A DNA stretch of 64,000 nt from Nocardioides sp. YR527. GTDB lineage: Bacteria > Actinomycetota > Actinomycetes > Propionibacteriales > Nocardioidaceae. The DNA is taken from assembly GCF_900101045.1 (NCBI RefSeq), contig NZ_FNFN01000006.1, positions 434,001 to 498,000 on the forward strand. Reading direction: 5' to 3'. The translations under genes and the position numbers were made by a program. This document shows, in pieces, positions 8,409-15,740 of this stretch (position 1 is its first letter; every line of letters starts with the position of its first letter). Below the pieces are notes generated by a model. That model saw only the letters and a program-made list of their open reading frames with translations. It was not told where the DNA came from and searched no databases.

Positions 8409-9035
8409 GTGGATATCGGACATGTGGCTGCGTTCTGGGTGGTTTCGATGCTTTTCGTGATCACGCCCGGACTGGACTGGGCCTATGTGATCGACGCTGG
8501 TTTACGACGCTCGAACGTGCCTGTTGCGGTGGCCGGGCTGCTCGGCGGTCACCTGCTTGCGACGGTGGCGGTAGCAGCCGGGATCGCCGCAGTTCTTGCC
8601 GGCGCCCCGTTGGTCCTGGCGGGAGTCACGGTTGCCGGCGCGGCCTACCTGATCTGGATGGGCGTGCGCGGTTGGCTCCATCCCGCCGAGCCACACGCGA
8701 CCGCTGGGGCCGATGCCAGCGAGGCCGCATCATGGTTGGGCGTGTTGGCGAAAGGGTTCGGGGTCAGTGGTCTGAACCCGAAGGTGTTCCTGCTGTTCTT
8801 GGCGTTGCTGCCGCAGTTCACCGACCGAGACAGCTTCTGGCCGGTCGGGGTGCAGATCCTCTGTCTGGGCCTGGTCCACATCGCCAACTGTGGCGTCGTC
8901 TACCTGCTCATCGGTTCCGGTGCGCGGCTGGTGCTTCGCGCGCGGCCTTCCGCCGCACGTGCCGTCAGCCGGTTCTCGGCAGCGGCGATGGTGGCCATCG
9001 GTGCCGCCCTGCTGATCGAACAAGCGGTGATCTGA
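8409..9035 (+). CDS. LysE/RhtB-family amino-acid exporter
   Basis: A 208-residue membrane protein with about six helices. It begins MDIGHVAAFWVVSMLFVITPG, matching the family pattern of a first helix ending in a conserved TPG. LysE/RhtB proteins expel amino acids or their derivatives. GTG 8409 lies 7 nt after a TAGTCT -10 box (8396-8401) with no Shine-Dalgarno, so a leaderless transcript is likely; an ATG 30 bp upstream is the alternative. It contains a TTA leucine codon near residue 35, rare in such GC-rich genomes, consistent with transfer. The divergent Lrp gene probably regulates it. Confidence 0.9.
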   Translation: MDIGHVAAFWVVSMLFVITPGLDWAYVIDAGLRRSNVPVAVAGLLGGHLLATVAVAAGIAAVLAGAPLVLAGVTVAGAAYLIWMGVRGWLHPAEPHATAGADASEAASWLGVLAKGFGVSGLNPKVFLLFLALLPQFTDRDSFWPVGVQILCLGLVHIANCGVVYLLIGSGARLVLRARPSAARAVSRFSAAAMVAIGAALLIEQAVI

Positions 9036-9157
9036 ACCGCCTCCGGCGCCCGCCGCAATCCTCTTTAGGGGGTGCCCACATCAGACCGACTACGCCACAT
9101 TGGGTGCCACAGCACGAAGCGCGGGCGCTGAATGGGCGACCGCCGGAGGAGTGATCA

Positions 9158-10042
9158 ATGCAGGACCTGACAACCACGCCTGAGGCGAACTCCAGGACGG
9201 AATCCACGACCGCTGTGATCGATGCTTGGATGCAGCACCCGACCGGATACTGGCTGGGGCAGCCGTTCCTGGACTCGTTGCGCCGCTGGTCCAAGGGCAC
9301 CATTCCCGAGGGCGACGTTCCGATCTCGTGGACCCTGGAGAAGATGGACGAGGCGGGAGTCGGCATAGGTGTCCTGAACGCATGGTACGGCCCGACCGGG
9401 CCGATGATCAGCAATGACGAGGTCGGGCGGATCGTGCGTGACCACCCCGATCGGTTCGTCATGGCGGCTTCGGTCGACCTGCGCCGGCCGATGGAGGCCA
9501 TCGTGGAGCTTCGTCGCTGCGTCGAGGAATATGGCGCTCGGGCCCTGCGGATCCTTCCCTGGCTGTGGGACCTCCCGCCCGACGACCGACGCTACTACCC
9601 GCTTTACGCCGCATGCTGTGATCTCGACCTGACCTTCTGCACGCAGGTTGGGCACACCGGTCCGCTGTGCCCCTCCGAACCCGGCAGGCCGATTCCCTAC
9701 CTCGACCACGTCGCATTGGAGTTCCCTGACCTGCGCATAGTCGGTGGCCACACCGGCGCACCATGGACCGCTGAGATGATCTCGCTGGCCACGAAATACC
9801 CCAATGTCTACATCGACACCTCGGCATACAAAGCCACCCGCTACCCCCGCGAACTCGTCGACTACCTACGCTCCCATGGCCGCCGCAAGGTGCTCTTCGG
9901 CTCCAACCACCCGGCTTGGCCCGCCCCGGACTGCATGTCTGGACTCGACGATCTGGAGTTGGACGAGCCGACCCGGGCGGCGTTCCTCCACGGTAATGCT
10001 GCCCACATCTTCAAGATCGGGACCCCGGAGGGACCGTCATGA
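9158..10042 (+). CDS. Amidohydrolase-2 superfamily protein with altered metal motif
   Basis: A 294-residue TIM-barrel protein of the amidohydrolase_2 (ACMSD-like) group, which contains zinc decarboxylases and hydrolases. The second-half histidines are visible (TQVGHTGPL and VGGHTGAPW). The N-terminal DxHxH motif reads D22-A-W-M-Q-H, and the usual catalytic FGSD reads FGSN near residue 250. Metal binding is therefore doubtful, or follows a subfamily-specific pattern. GGAGG precedes ATG 9158. Two ATA isoleucine codons occur, unusual for this genome. It overlaps the crotonase gene by 4 bp, indicating a shared pathway. The substrate is unknown. Confidence 0.85.
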   Translation: MQDLTTTPEANSRTESTTAVIDAWMQHPTGYWLGQPFLDSLRRWSKGTIPEGDVPISWTLEKMDEAGVGIGVLNAWYGPTGPMISNDEVGRIVRDHPDRFVMAASVDLRRPMEAIVELRRCVEEYGARALRILPWLWDLPPDDRRYYPLYAACCDLDLTFCTQVGHTGPLCPSEPGRPIPYLDHVALEFPDLRIVGGHTGAPWTAEMISLATKYPNVYIDTSAYKATRYPRELVDYLRSHGRRKVLFGSNHPAWPAPDCMSGLDDLELDEPTRAAFLHGNAAHIFKIGTPEGPS

Positions 10043-10821
10043 CCTGGACGATCGATCGACACGGCCACGTGGCCGTGGTGACCATGAACACCAACGTGGT
10101 GAACGCACAGAACCGGGCCTTCTTCGCCGACCTCCACGAGGCGTTCGACACCCTTGAGCAGGACCATCCGGATTCACCGGTGGTGCTGACCGGAACCGCT
10201 GGCAGATTTTCAGCGGGCCTGGACCTCGGCGAGCACTTCCCGCTCTTCGCCGGTGACCGCGACGCCGTGGCGGCATGGTTCAGCGACTACCGCGCCACCA
10301 ACATGCGTCTGTTCACCTACCGGCGCCCCACTGTCGCTGCCATCAACGGACACGCGTTCGCAGGCGGGCTGATCACCGCAGCGGTGTGCGACCACCGGAT
10401 CGCCGTCGATGACGACGTATCCCGGTTCGGCATCAACGAGGTCCCGATCGGGATTCCGATGCCGGCGGTCTACCTGCGGATGCTCCAGTACGCCTGGGGC
10501 GAGCCGACCGCCGCACGGTTGAGTCTGCACGGGGACAGGTTCACCTCCACCCAGGTCCACGCGATGGGCGTCGTGCACGACCTCGTCCCCGCCGACAACC
10601 TGCTCGAGCGCGCCGTTGCGATTGCCGACCTCACGCCGCAGGACTGCCTCGCCCAGTACGCCTACACCAAACGCGCTCTCCAGGCCCCTGCACTGCGCGA
10701 CATCGCGGCGCTTTCAGATCCACAGGATCGCGATCTGCCCGACGAGATGACCAGCCCCGACGCACAGCACGCCCACCGCCGCTACTGGGAGCAGCTCAAG
10801 GGAATCGAGGCATCATGGTGA
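10039..10821 (+). CDS. Enoyl-CoA hydratase/isomerase (crotonase) family protein
   Basis: A 260-residue crotonase fold. Oxyanion-hole segments are present at FSAGLDLG (about residues 57-64) and INGHAFAGG (102-110), and a glutamate lies at E134 in the GINEVPIGI segment, where the hydratase acid normally sits. Such enzymes hydrate, isomerise or cleave acyl-CoA thioesters. It starts with ATG 10039 inside the ATGA overlap with the amidohydrolase and overlaps the next gene by 7 bp, so the three are co-translated. The reaction and substrate cannot be named from sequence. Confidence 0.9.
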   Translation: MTWTIDRHGHVAVVTMNTNVVNAQNRAFFADLHEAFDTLEQDHPDSPVVLTGTAGRFSAGLDLGEHFPLFAGDRDAVAAWFSDYRATNMRLFTYRRPTVAAINGHAFAGGLITAAVCDHRIAVDDDVSRFGINEVPIGIPMPAVYLRMLQYAWGEPTAARLSLHGDRFTSTQVHAMGVVHDLVPADNLLERAVAIADLTPQDCLAQYAYTKRALQAPALRDIAALSDPQDRDLPDEMTSPDAQHAHRRYWEQLKGIEASW

Positions 10822-11816
10822 GTACGAACGAGTCGGTGCCGCACGAGCTGCCGACCTGGGTGCACTGGGAGCAGCGCCCGTTCCCCGACGCCAACCTCCT
10901 ACTCCTTGACGGACGCGAACCGGCGCTGATGGACAGCGGCTTCGTCGGTCACGCCGACCGGACCGCGGCCTGGGTCGAACGGCACACCGGCCGCCTCCAC
11001 CGCGTGGTCAACACCCACTGGCACTCCGACCATGTCGGCGGCAACTCCCTCCTGCAGCAACGCGGTGTGGGTATCGCCGCAAGCACACCCGATTCCGATG
11101 CCCTCAAACGCCGCGATCCTGGATGCTGCGCGGCGGAGTACCTCGACCAGCCGGTTCCGCCATATGACGTGGACGAGGCCCTTGGGGACGGCGACATCCT
11201 CACGCTGGGCAACGCCGACTGGGAGGTGATCACCACCCCGGGGCACACCCCCGGTCACCTGGCGTTCTGGCAACCCGACGAACGCCTCCTGGTCGTCGGG
11301 GATGCCCTGTCTGACTACGACGTCGGCTGGGTCAGCCTTGCCGCTGACGGCCCCGATGCGGGTAAGGCAGCGGTGGCCTCGCTCGTTCGGCTGGCCGACC
11401 TACGCCCGCGGGTGCTGCTGACGGCCCACGGGCCCCTCCCAGCCGACACTCCAGCCGCATTTGACCATGCCCTGCGCCGGGCCCAGCGCCTCGTCGATGA
11501 CCCCGACGGTGCCGTCTGGTACGGCGCGCGGCGCATCTTCGCCTTCGCCCTGATGATCCGTAGCGGCATCACGACCGACGAGGTCGAGCCCTACCTACAC
11601 CGGCAGCCATGGCTCGTGGACGCCGCCCGTCTACTGCACCGCACAACCGAGGACATCAGCCACGAACTCCTAGATTCGATGCTGCGCAGCGGAGCTGCGG
11701 TCGCAGTCGACGGGCGTATCCTCGCCGCAGCGCCCCATGAGCACGTGGACCAGCACACGCTCGACGTTCCATTCCCGCGTGCATGGCCACCTCCCGGAAC
11801 CGCGGCCACGGGCTGA
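10815..11816 (+). CDS. Metallo-beta-lactamase-fold hydrolase
   Basis: A 333-residue MBL-fold protein with the di-metal motif H68-W-H70-S-D72-H73 (NTHWHSDHVGG), followed by a TPGHTPGH histidine and GDALSDYD, where the bridging Asp is expected. This is the glyoxalase-II/thioesterase-like branch with a C-terminal helical extension. Being third in an amidohydrolase-crotonase-MBL operon, it may hydrolyse a CoA thioester or lactone intermediate (inference). ATG 10815 overlaps the crotonase end; there is a Gly-rich Shine-Dalgarno-like stretch inside that gene. Confidence 0.9.
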   Translation: MVSTNESVPHELPTWVHWEQRPFPDANLLLLDGREPALMDSGFVGHADRTAAWVERHTGRLHRVVNTHWHSDHVGGNSLLQQRGVGIAASTPDSDALKRRDPGCCAAEYLDQPVPPYDVDEALGDGDILTLGNADWEVITTPGHTPGHLAFWQPDERLLVVGDALSDYDVGWVSLAADGPDAGKAAVASLVRLADLRPRVLLTAHGPLPADTPAAFDHALRRAQRLVDDPDGAVWYGARRIFAFALMIRSGITTDEVEPYLHRQPWLVDAARLLHRTTEDISHELLDSMLRSGAAVAVDGRILAAAPHEHVDQHTLDVPFPRAWPPPGTAATG

Positions 11817-11908
11817 CGCCAATGCCTCAGGAGTCGTCGATTCCCAACTCCCTACCGCCACGGTCGATAACCTCGTGCATCGGAGCGTGCACGTCAGTTC
11901 ATGTTCTG

Positions 11909-12071
11909 CCCGTTGAACCCCGCACCCGGAACGAAGTGGACCGCGAGCGACCCGGCCGACGAGCGAGAGTTCGTACGCCGCCTCGAGGCCAAGGGCATCT
12001 CCACCACCGTCCGCGACACCCGCGGCCGCGAGATCGACGGCGCCTGCGGCCAGCTGGCCGCCGCCGACTAG
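11909..12071 (+). pseudogene. Duplicated rlmN 3'-end fragment
   Basis: The frame encodes the last 53 residues of RlmN (from LNPAPGTKW to the stop after GACGQLAAAD). It has no start codon and no radical SAM domain. Relative to the intact gene, Thr and Ser of the NPTPGSKW motif are changed to Ala and Thr. It is probably the original gene end, displaced by the island and now drifting, because the strong terminator is immediately downstream. Confidence 0.9.
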
Positions 12072-12072
12072 C

Positions 12073-12115
12073 ACGTACGCGGACCGGGCCCGGTTGTGCA
12101 CCGGTCCGCGTACGT
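12073..12115 (+). terminator. Strong hairpin terminator downstream of the rlmN fragment
   Basis: A perfect 15-bp stem (ACGTACGCGGACCGG, 12073-12087, against 12101-12115) with a 13-nt loop starts 1 nt after the stop of the duplicated rlmN tail. It is probably the native rlmN terminator. Confidence 0.85.
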
Positions 12116-12356
12116 CCCCCTTGTCACGATGCGCGTCTCAGCACATCGCGATCCTGCGAGCCTAGGAACGCCGGCTGTCCGGCTTCTGTCGCCGACCGAG
12201 GTGCGGTGACAGATCTCTGAGGGTCATGCGGCGTTTCCGCTGATGACACCGCCTGGACTACCTGACGCCCGGCACGGAGTTCTGGCCACAGGAGGTTCAC
12301 CGACGCGTCAACCAAGTCGGGGGTCGCGTTGCCGGACGGCGCTCACGATCAGAAAC

Positions 12357-13517
12357 ATGAGCATCAGCCTCGATCGGGTCCCGCTGGTCGCCGCCAACTC
12401 GGAGCCGCTCCGTGTCCTCATCGTCACGGAGTCGTTCCTGCCGCAGGTCAACGGCGTGACGAACTCCGTACGCCGCGTGCTGGAGCATCTCGCGGTCGAC
12501 GGCCACACCGTCGAGGTCGTGGCACCCACCGGGCCCACCGAGTACGCCGGGTTCCCGGTGACCCGGACCAGGGGAGCGACGTTCTGGGTCTACAAGGACT
12601 TCCGCGTCGGCCTCGAGACGCGGCGCAAGCTGCGGGCGGTGATGCGCCGGTTCAGCCCCGACGTCATCCACGTGGCCTCACCCGCGCTGCTCGGTCGGCA
12701 GGCGGTGCTGGTCGCCAAGGAGCTCGGCATCCCGAGCGTGGCGATCTACCAGACCGACCTGGTCGGCTTCTGGGACAAGTACAAGGCGGTCGGCGGCCCG
12801 CAGGCCGCGGCGATGCTCACCCGTCAGGCGCACTCGGCGGCCGACCGCACCCTGGCGCCGAGCTCGTCGGCCCTGACCCAGCTCGAGGGTCTCGGCGTAC
12901 AGCGCACCGGGCTGTGGCCGCGAGGTGTCGACGTCGAGCTTTTCCACCCGAGCCGCATCGACCACGACCTGCGCGCGCAGCTCGCGCCCGGTGGGGAGAC
13001 CATCGTCGGGTACGTCGGCCGCCTCGCTCAGGAGAAGGAGCTCCACCTGCTGACCGCGCTGGCCCACAACCCGGCGTACAAGGTCGTGCTCGTCGGTGGC
13101 GGACCGCAGGAGCGCGAGCTGCGCCAGCTGCTCCCGAACGCGACCTTCCTGGGCGTGCTGCAGGGGGAGGAACTGGGGGCTGCGTACGCCTCCCTCGACG
13201 TGTTCGCGCACACCGGCTCCCACGAGACGTTCTGCCAGGCGGTCCAGGAGGCGCTCGCCTCCGGGGTCCCGGTCGTCGCGCCGCGATCGGGCGGGCCGCT
13301 GGACCTGGTCGCCGACGGCGTCACCGGGTTCTTCTACGAGCCGGGCAGCCGCGACGATCTCGGTTCCCACGTCGCGCTGCTCCACAACGACCCGCAGCTG
13401 CGGCTGCGGATGGGACGCGAGGCCCGCAAGAGCGTCGCGCACAAGTCCTGGGGCGCGGTGAACGCCGCCCTGGTCGACCACTACCGCGACGTCATCCGGG
13501 CGCGTCGGCCGCGATGA
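12357..13517 (+). CDS. GT4-family glycosyltransferase, mannosyltransferase-like
   Basis: A 386-residue GT-B glycosyltransferase. The N-terminal domain starts RVLIVTESFLPQVNGVTNSV. The C-terminal domain carries VGYVGRLAQEKE and the nucleotide-sugar motif HTGSHETFCQAVQEALASGVPVV. The pattern resembles actinobacterial GDP-mannose-dependent mannosyltransferases (MgtA/PimB group) of glycolipid and lipoglycan synthesis, but donor and acceptor are inferred. ATG 12357 is chosen because the conserved domain begins 20 residues later; an in-frame start 114 bp upstream adds unconserved sequence. The end overlaps the convergent LOG-family gene by 26 bp. Confidence 0.9.
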   Translation: MSISLDRVPLVAANSEPLRVLIVTESFLPQVNGVTNSVRRVLEHLAVDGHTVEVVAPTGPTEYAGFPVTRTRGATFWVYKDFRVGLETRRKLRAVMRRFSPDVIHVASPALLGRQAVLVAKELGIPSVAIYQTDLVGFWDKYKAVGGPQAAAMLTRQAHSAADRTLAPSSSALTQLEGLGVQRTGLWPRGVDVELFHPSRIDHDLRAQLAPGGETIVGYVGRLAQEKELHLLTALAHNPAYKVVLVGGGPQERELRQLLPNATFLGVLQGEELGAAYASLDVFAHTGSHETFCQAVQEALASGVPVVAPRSGGPLDLVADGVTGFFYEPGSRDDLGSHVALLHNDPQLRLRMGREARKSVAHKSWGAVNAALVDHYRDVIRARRPR

Positions 13518-14604
13518 CGTCGAGGACCTCCTCGGCCGTGTCGACGAGGTGGATGTGGCCCTCCATCGCGCGACCGCGGGCGAGAGCCTGCAGGAGCGGC
13601 CAGACCGGCAGCTCCTCGGTCCAGTAGCTGCGCCCGACCAGCACCATCGGCGCGACCGCGCTCGCGTCGGCGTAGTAGTTCTCGCAGGCGTCCTGGAAGA
13701 TCTCCTGCACGGTGCCGCCGGCACCGGGCAGGAAGACGATCCCGCCGTCGCAGACCTCCAGCAGCACTGCCTCGCGGGTGGCGTTGCGGAAGTACTTCGC
13801 GATCGCTCCGGCGAACACGTTGGGCGGCTCGTGCCCGTAGTGCCAGGTCGGGATCCCCAGCGACCTCCCGGGCGTGCCCTCCACCCGGTCGCGTACGTCG
13901 AGGGCCACCTGTGCCCACGCACGGATCGAGGGCCGGAACGACGGCACCGCCGCCAGCGACTCGAGCGCATCCTCCAGCACCTTCTTCGACGCCCCGGCGA
14001 GGAAGGCGCCCAGGTTGGCCGCCTCCATCGCCCCCGGGCCACCGCCGGTGGCGATCACGTGACGGCTCGCCAGGTGTTGAGCGAGGCGGGCAGCGGACGC
14101 GTAGCCGTCCTCGCCGCGCTGCAGCGCGTGCCCGCCCATCACCCCGACGAGGCGCGTCCCCTCGTCGCGGCGCGCGCGGACCCATTCCTCCAGCGCAGTG
14201 TCGATCGCGTGGTCGTGGAGGGTGATCGCGAGCAAGTCGTCGGCATCGAGCGGCTGTTGCCGCCAGGCGTACGCCCTCGCGTCCAGGCTCCGGGCGTAGA
14301 CCGGGTCGTCGTAGAGCTCCTCAGCGGTGTAGAGCTTCGATCGGTGGACGTCGACCGGCGTCTCCGGGATCACCGGCATCACCAACGCGCCCTCGTCCTC
14401 GGCGTAGTTGCCGTCCCCGGGCGCGAAGGCGCAGTCCAGGAACGTCGCCCCGGCAAGCTCGGTGTCCCGCAGGGTCTCGGACCGCGAGGTCAGATCCAGC
14501 GCGCGCAGCCGCCACCCCCGCAGACTCCCCGCCCCCGCCGCCACCCGTCCGTCCAGCTCCTCGACCGACTCGATGTCGACGCGGCGTCCCCGGTGATGCT
14601 TCAT
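13492..14604 (-). CDS. LOG-family (lysine decarboxylase-like) nucleotide-binding protein
   Basis: A 370-residue protein with a Rossmann-like LOG domain: GVMGGHALQRG near the start of the domain, ATGGGPGAMEAAN, and LPGAGGTVQE, the PGGxGTxxE-type motif of cytokinin-activating phosphoribohydrolases. About 110 extra N-terminal residues precede the LOG domain, making it longer than LOG proteins of about 190 residues. The function may be a nucleotide 5'-monophosphate hydrolase, but this long subclass is uncharacterised. ATG 14604 has AGGG 9 nt upstream; GTG 14613 is an alternative. Confidence 0.85.
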   Translation of the reverse strand: MKHHRGRRVDIESVEELDGRVAAGAGSLRGWRLRALDLTSRSETLRDTELAGATFLDCAFAPGDGNYAEDEGALVMPVIPETPVDVHRSKLYTAEELYDDPVYARSLDARAYAWRQQPLDADDLLAITLHDHAIDTALEEWVRARRDEGTRLVGVMGGHALQRGEDGYASAARLAQHLASRHVIATGGGPGAMEAANLGAFLAGASKKVLEDALESLAAVPSFRPSIRAWAQVALDVRDRVEGTPGRSLGIPTWHYGHEPPNVFAGAIAKYFRNATREAVLLEVCDGGIVFLPGAGGTVQEIFQDACENYYADASAVAPMVLVGRSYWTEELPVWPLLQALARGRAMEGHIHLVDTAEEVLDVIAADAPG

Positions 14605-14639
14605 GGCCGTCACCCTAATGCCGAGCCGTCACCTACGTC

Positions 14640-14672
14640 GGCCGAGTGGGCACCGGGGGTGCCCACTCGGCC
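14640..14672. terminator. Perfect hairpin between the LOG and RIO-kinase genes
   Basis: A 15-bp perfect stem (14640-14654 with 14658-14672) has a GGG loop. It sits 23 bp after the stop of the minus-strand RIO kinase gene, so it most likely terminates that transcript before the LOG gene. Confidence 0.75.
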
Positions 14673-14695
14673 GACCGGAGTGACGCCTCGGCGGG

Positions 14696-15583
14696 TCAGA
14701 AGGCGTGGGCCATCAGGTCGGCGTAGACCTCCTGCTCGTCAACCTCCAGGCCGCGGGCCTGGAACCACTTCGCGACGTTGGTGATGTCACGGAGCAGGAA
14801 GTCGAAACCCAAGGGGTTGCCGACCAGGTCGATGATCTGGGGGAGGTCGATGATCACCAGCCGGTCATGCTGCGCCAGGATGTTGTAGGGCGAGAGGTCA
14901 CCGTGGACCAGCCCCGCCTGGACCATCGTGGCCAGCGCCTCGACGAGCCCGTCCCACCACATCTCCAGGACGTGGTGCTCCGGGCGGGTCTGGGCGAGCC
15001 GCGGCGCCGTCTCCAGCTCCCCGTTGCCGCCGTCGACCGCGATCCACTCCATCAGGATCTCGGTGCCGTCGATCTGCACCGGATAGGGGACCGGGAGGCC
15101 GAGCTCCCAGCAGCGTACGAGCGCGTTCCACTCGGCGTTGGCCCACTCGGCCTTGGCGACCTCGCGGCCGAAGGTCGAGTTCTTCTTCAGCGCGCGCTCG
15201 TCACGGGAGCGCTTGACCGAACGGCCCTCGGTGTAGCTCGCGGCCCGGTGGAAGGTGCGGTGGTCGCTGTCGCGGTATCGCTTGGCGACCATCACCGCCT
15301 CCCGTTCCGGCTCCAGCGGGTCTGCGCGCACCAGCAGGAAGGCGTCGGCCTCCTTGCCGGTCTTGATGATGCCGAGGTCGGTGTCGATGGCGCCCTGAGA
15401 GGTCACCACCCAGTCCGGCCGCGGCTCCGGTCCACGTGAGAGCGGCTCCACGGAGAGCCAGGTGGACCAGCGTCGTCCGTCGTCCAGGTCCTCATAGACC
15501 TGGAAGTCGAAGACGAATTTCGAGTCGATCCCGCCCCAAGAATCGGGGACAGCGGGATCAGCGGAGATGTTCTCCTGAGTCAC
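14696..15583 (-). CDS. RIO1-type serine/threonine protein kinase
   Basis: A 295-residue RIO kinase-like protein. ATP-binding lysine candidates lie in VMVAKRYR, the catalytic loop is HGDLSPYN with the essential Asp and Asn, and the metal-binding segment is IDLPQ in place of DFG, all diagnostic of the RIO fold. RIO kinases act in ribosome maturation in archaea and eukaryotes; bacterial relatives are poorly understood. It is a single gene with hairpins on both sides. ATG 15583 is 13 residues before the conserved segment WGGIDSKFVFDFQVYEDL. Confidence 0.9.
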   Translation of the reverse strand: MTQENISADPAVPDSWGGIDSKFVFDFQVYEDLDDGRRWSTWLSVEPLSRGPEPRPDWVVTSQGAIDTDLGIIKTGKEADAFLLVRADPLEPEREAVMVAKRYRDSDHRTFHRAASYTEGRSVKRSRDERALKKNSTFGREVAKAEWANAEWNALVRCWELGLPVPYPVQIDGTEILMEWIAVDGGNGELETAPRLAQTRPEHHVLEMWWDGLVEALATMVQAGLVHGDLSPYNILAQHDRLVIIDLPQIIDLVGNPLGFDFLLRDITNVAKWFQARGLEVDEQEVYADLMAHAF

Positions 15584-15685
15584 TTCGGGTGCTCCTGATA
15601 CGAGAGTTCTTGTCTGTGGGCAGGCACAGGACGGACACAGTCATGGGTCTGCTCCTCTCGATCAGGGGCGCCTCGTGGACGAGAA

Positions 15686-15723
15686 CGCCGGTCGCGGTCC
15701 ATGGTGGAGGACCGCGACCGGCG
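15686..15723. terminator. Perfect hairpin between the propeller gene and the RIO kinase gene
   Basis: A 15-bp perfect stem (CGCCGGTCGCGGTCC with its complement) and 8-nt loop lie 18 bp past the stop of the minus-strand propeller gene. It is an intrinsic terminator for that gene. Confidence 0.75.
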
Positions 15724-15740
15724 TACGCAACAGGTTTATC

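Larger units (their letters stand above)
7736..11908. mobile_element. Accessory island flanked by duplicated rlmN 3' ends
   Basis: About 4.2 kb lies between two copies of the rlmN tail and contains a regulator, an exporter and three catabolic genes. The right copy is followed immediately by a 15-bp perfect terminator hairpin, while the left copy has none. This implies that the right copy is the native gene end and the island came with its own replacement tail. TTA and ATA codons, which are rare elsewhere here, occur in its genes. No integrase, transposase or inverted terminal repeat is visible, so single-crossover integration of a circle or homologous import is as likely as site-specific integration. 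Confidence 0.6.

Noticed and set aside
7736..11908. Island as a transposon
   Set aside because: No transposase, integrase or terminal inverted repeats were seen; the only boundary signal is the rlmN tail duplication.
12329..13627. 432-codon frame overlapping the glycosyltransferase gene on the same strand
   Set aside because: Arginine/alanine/proline-rich out-of-frame translation; the GT4 frame has conserved motifs.
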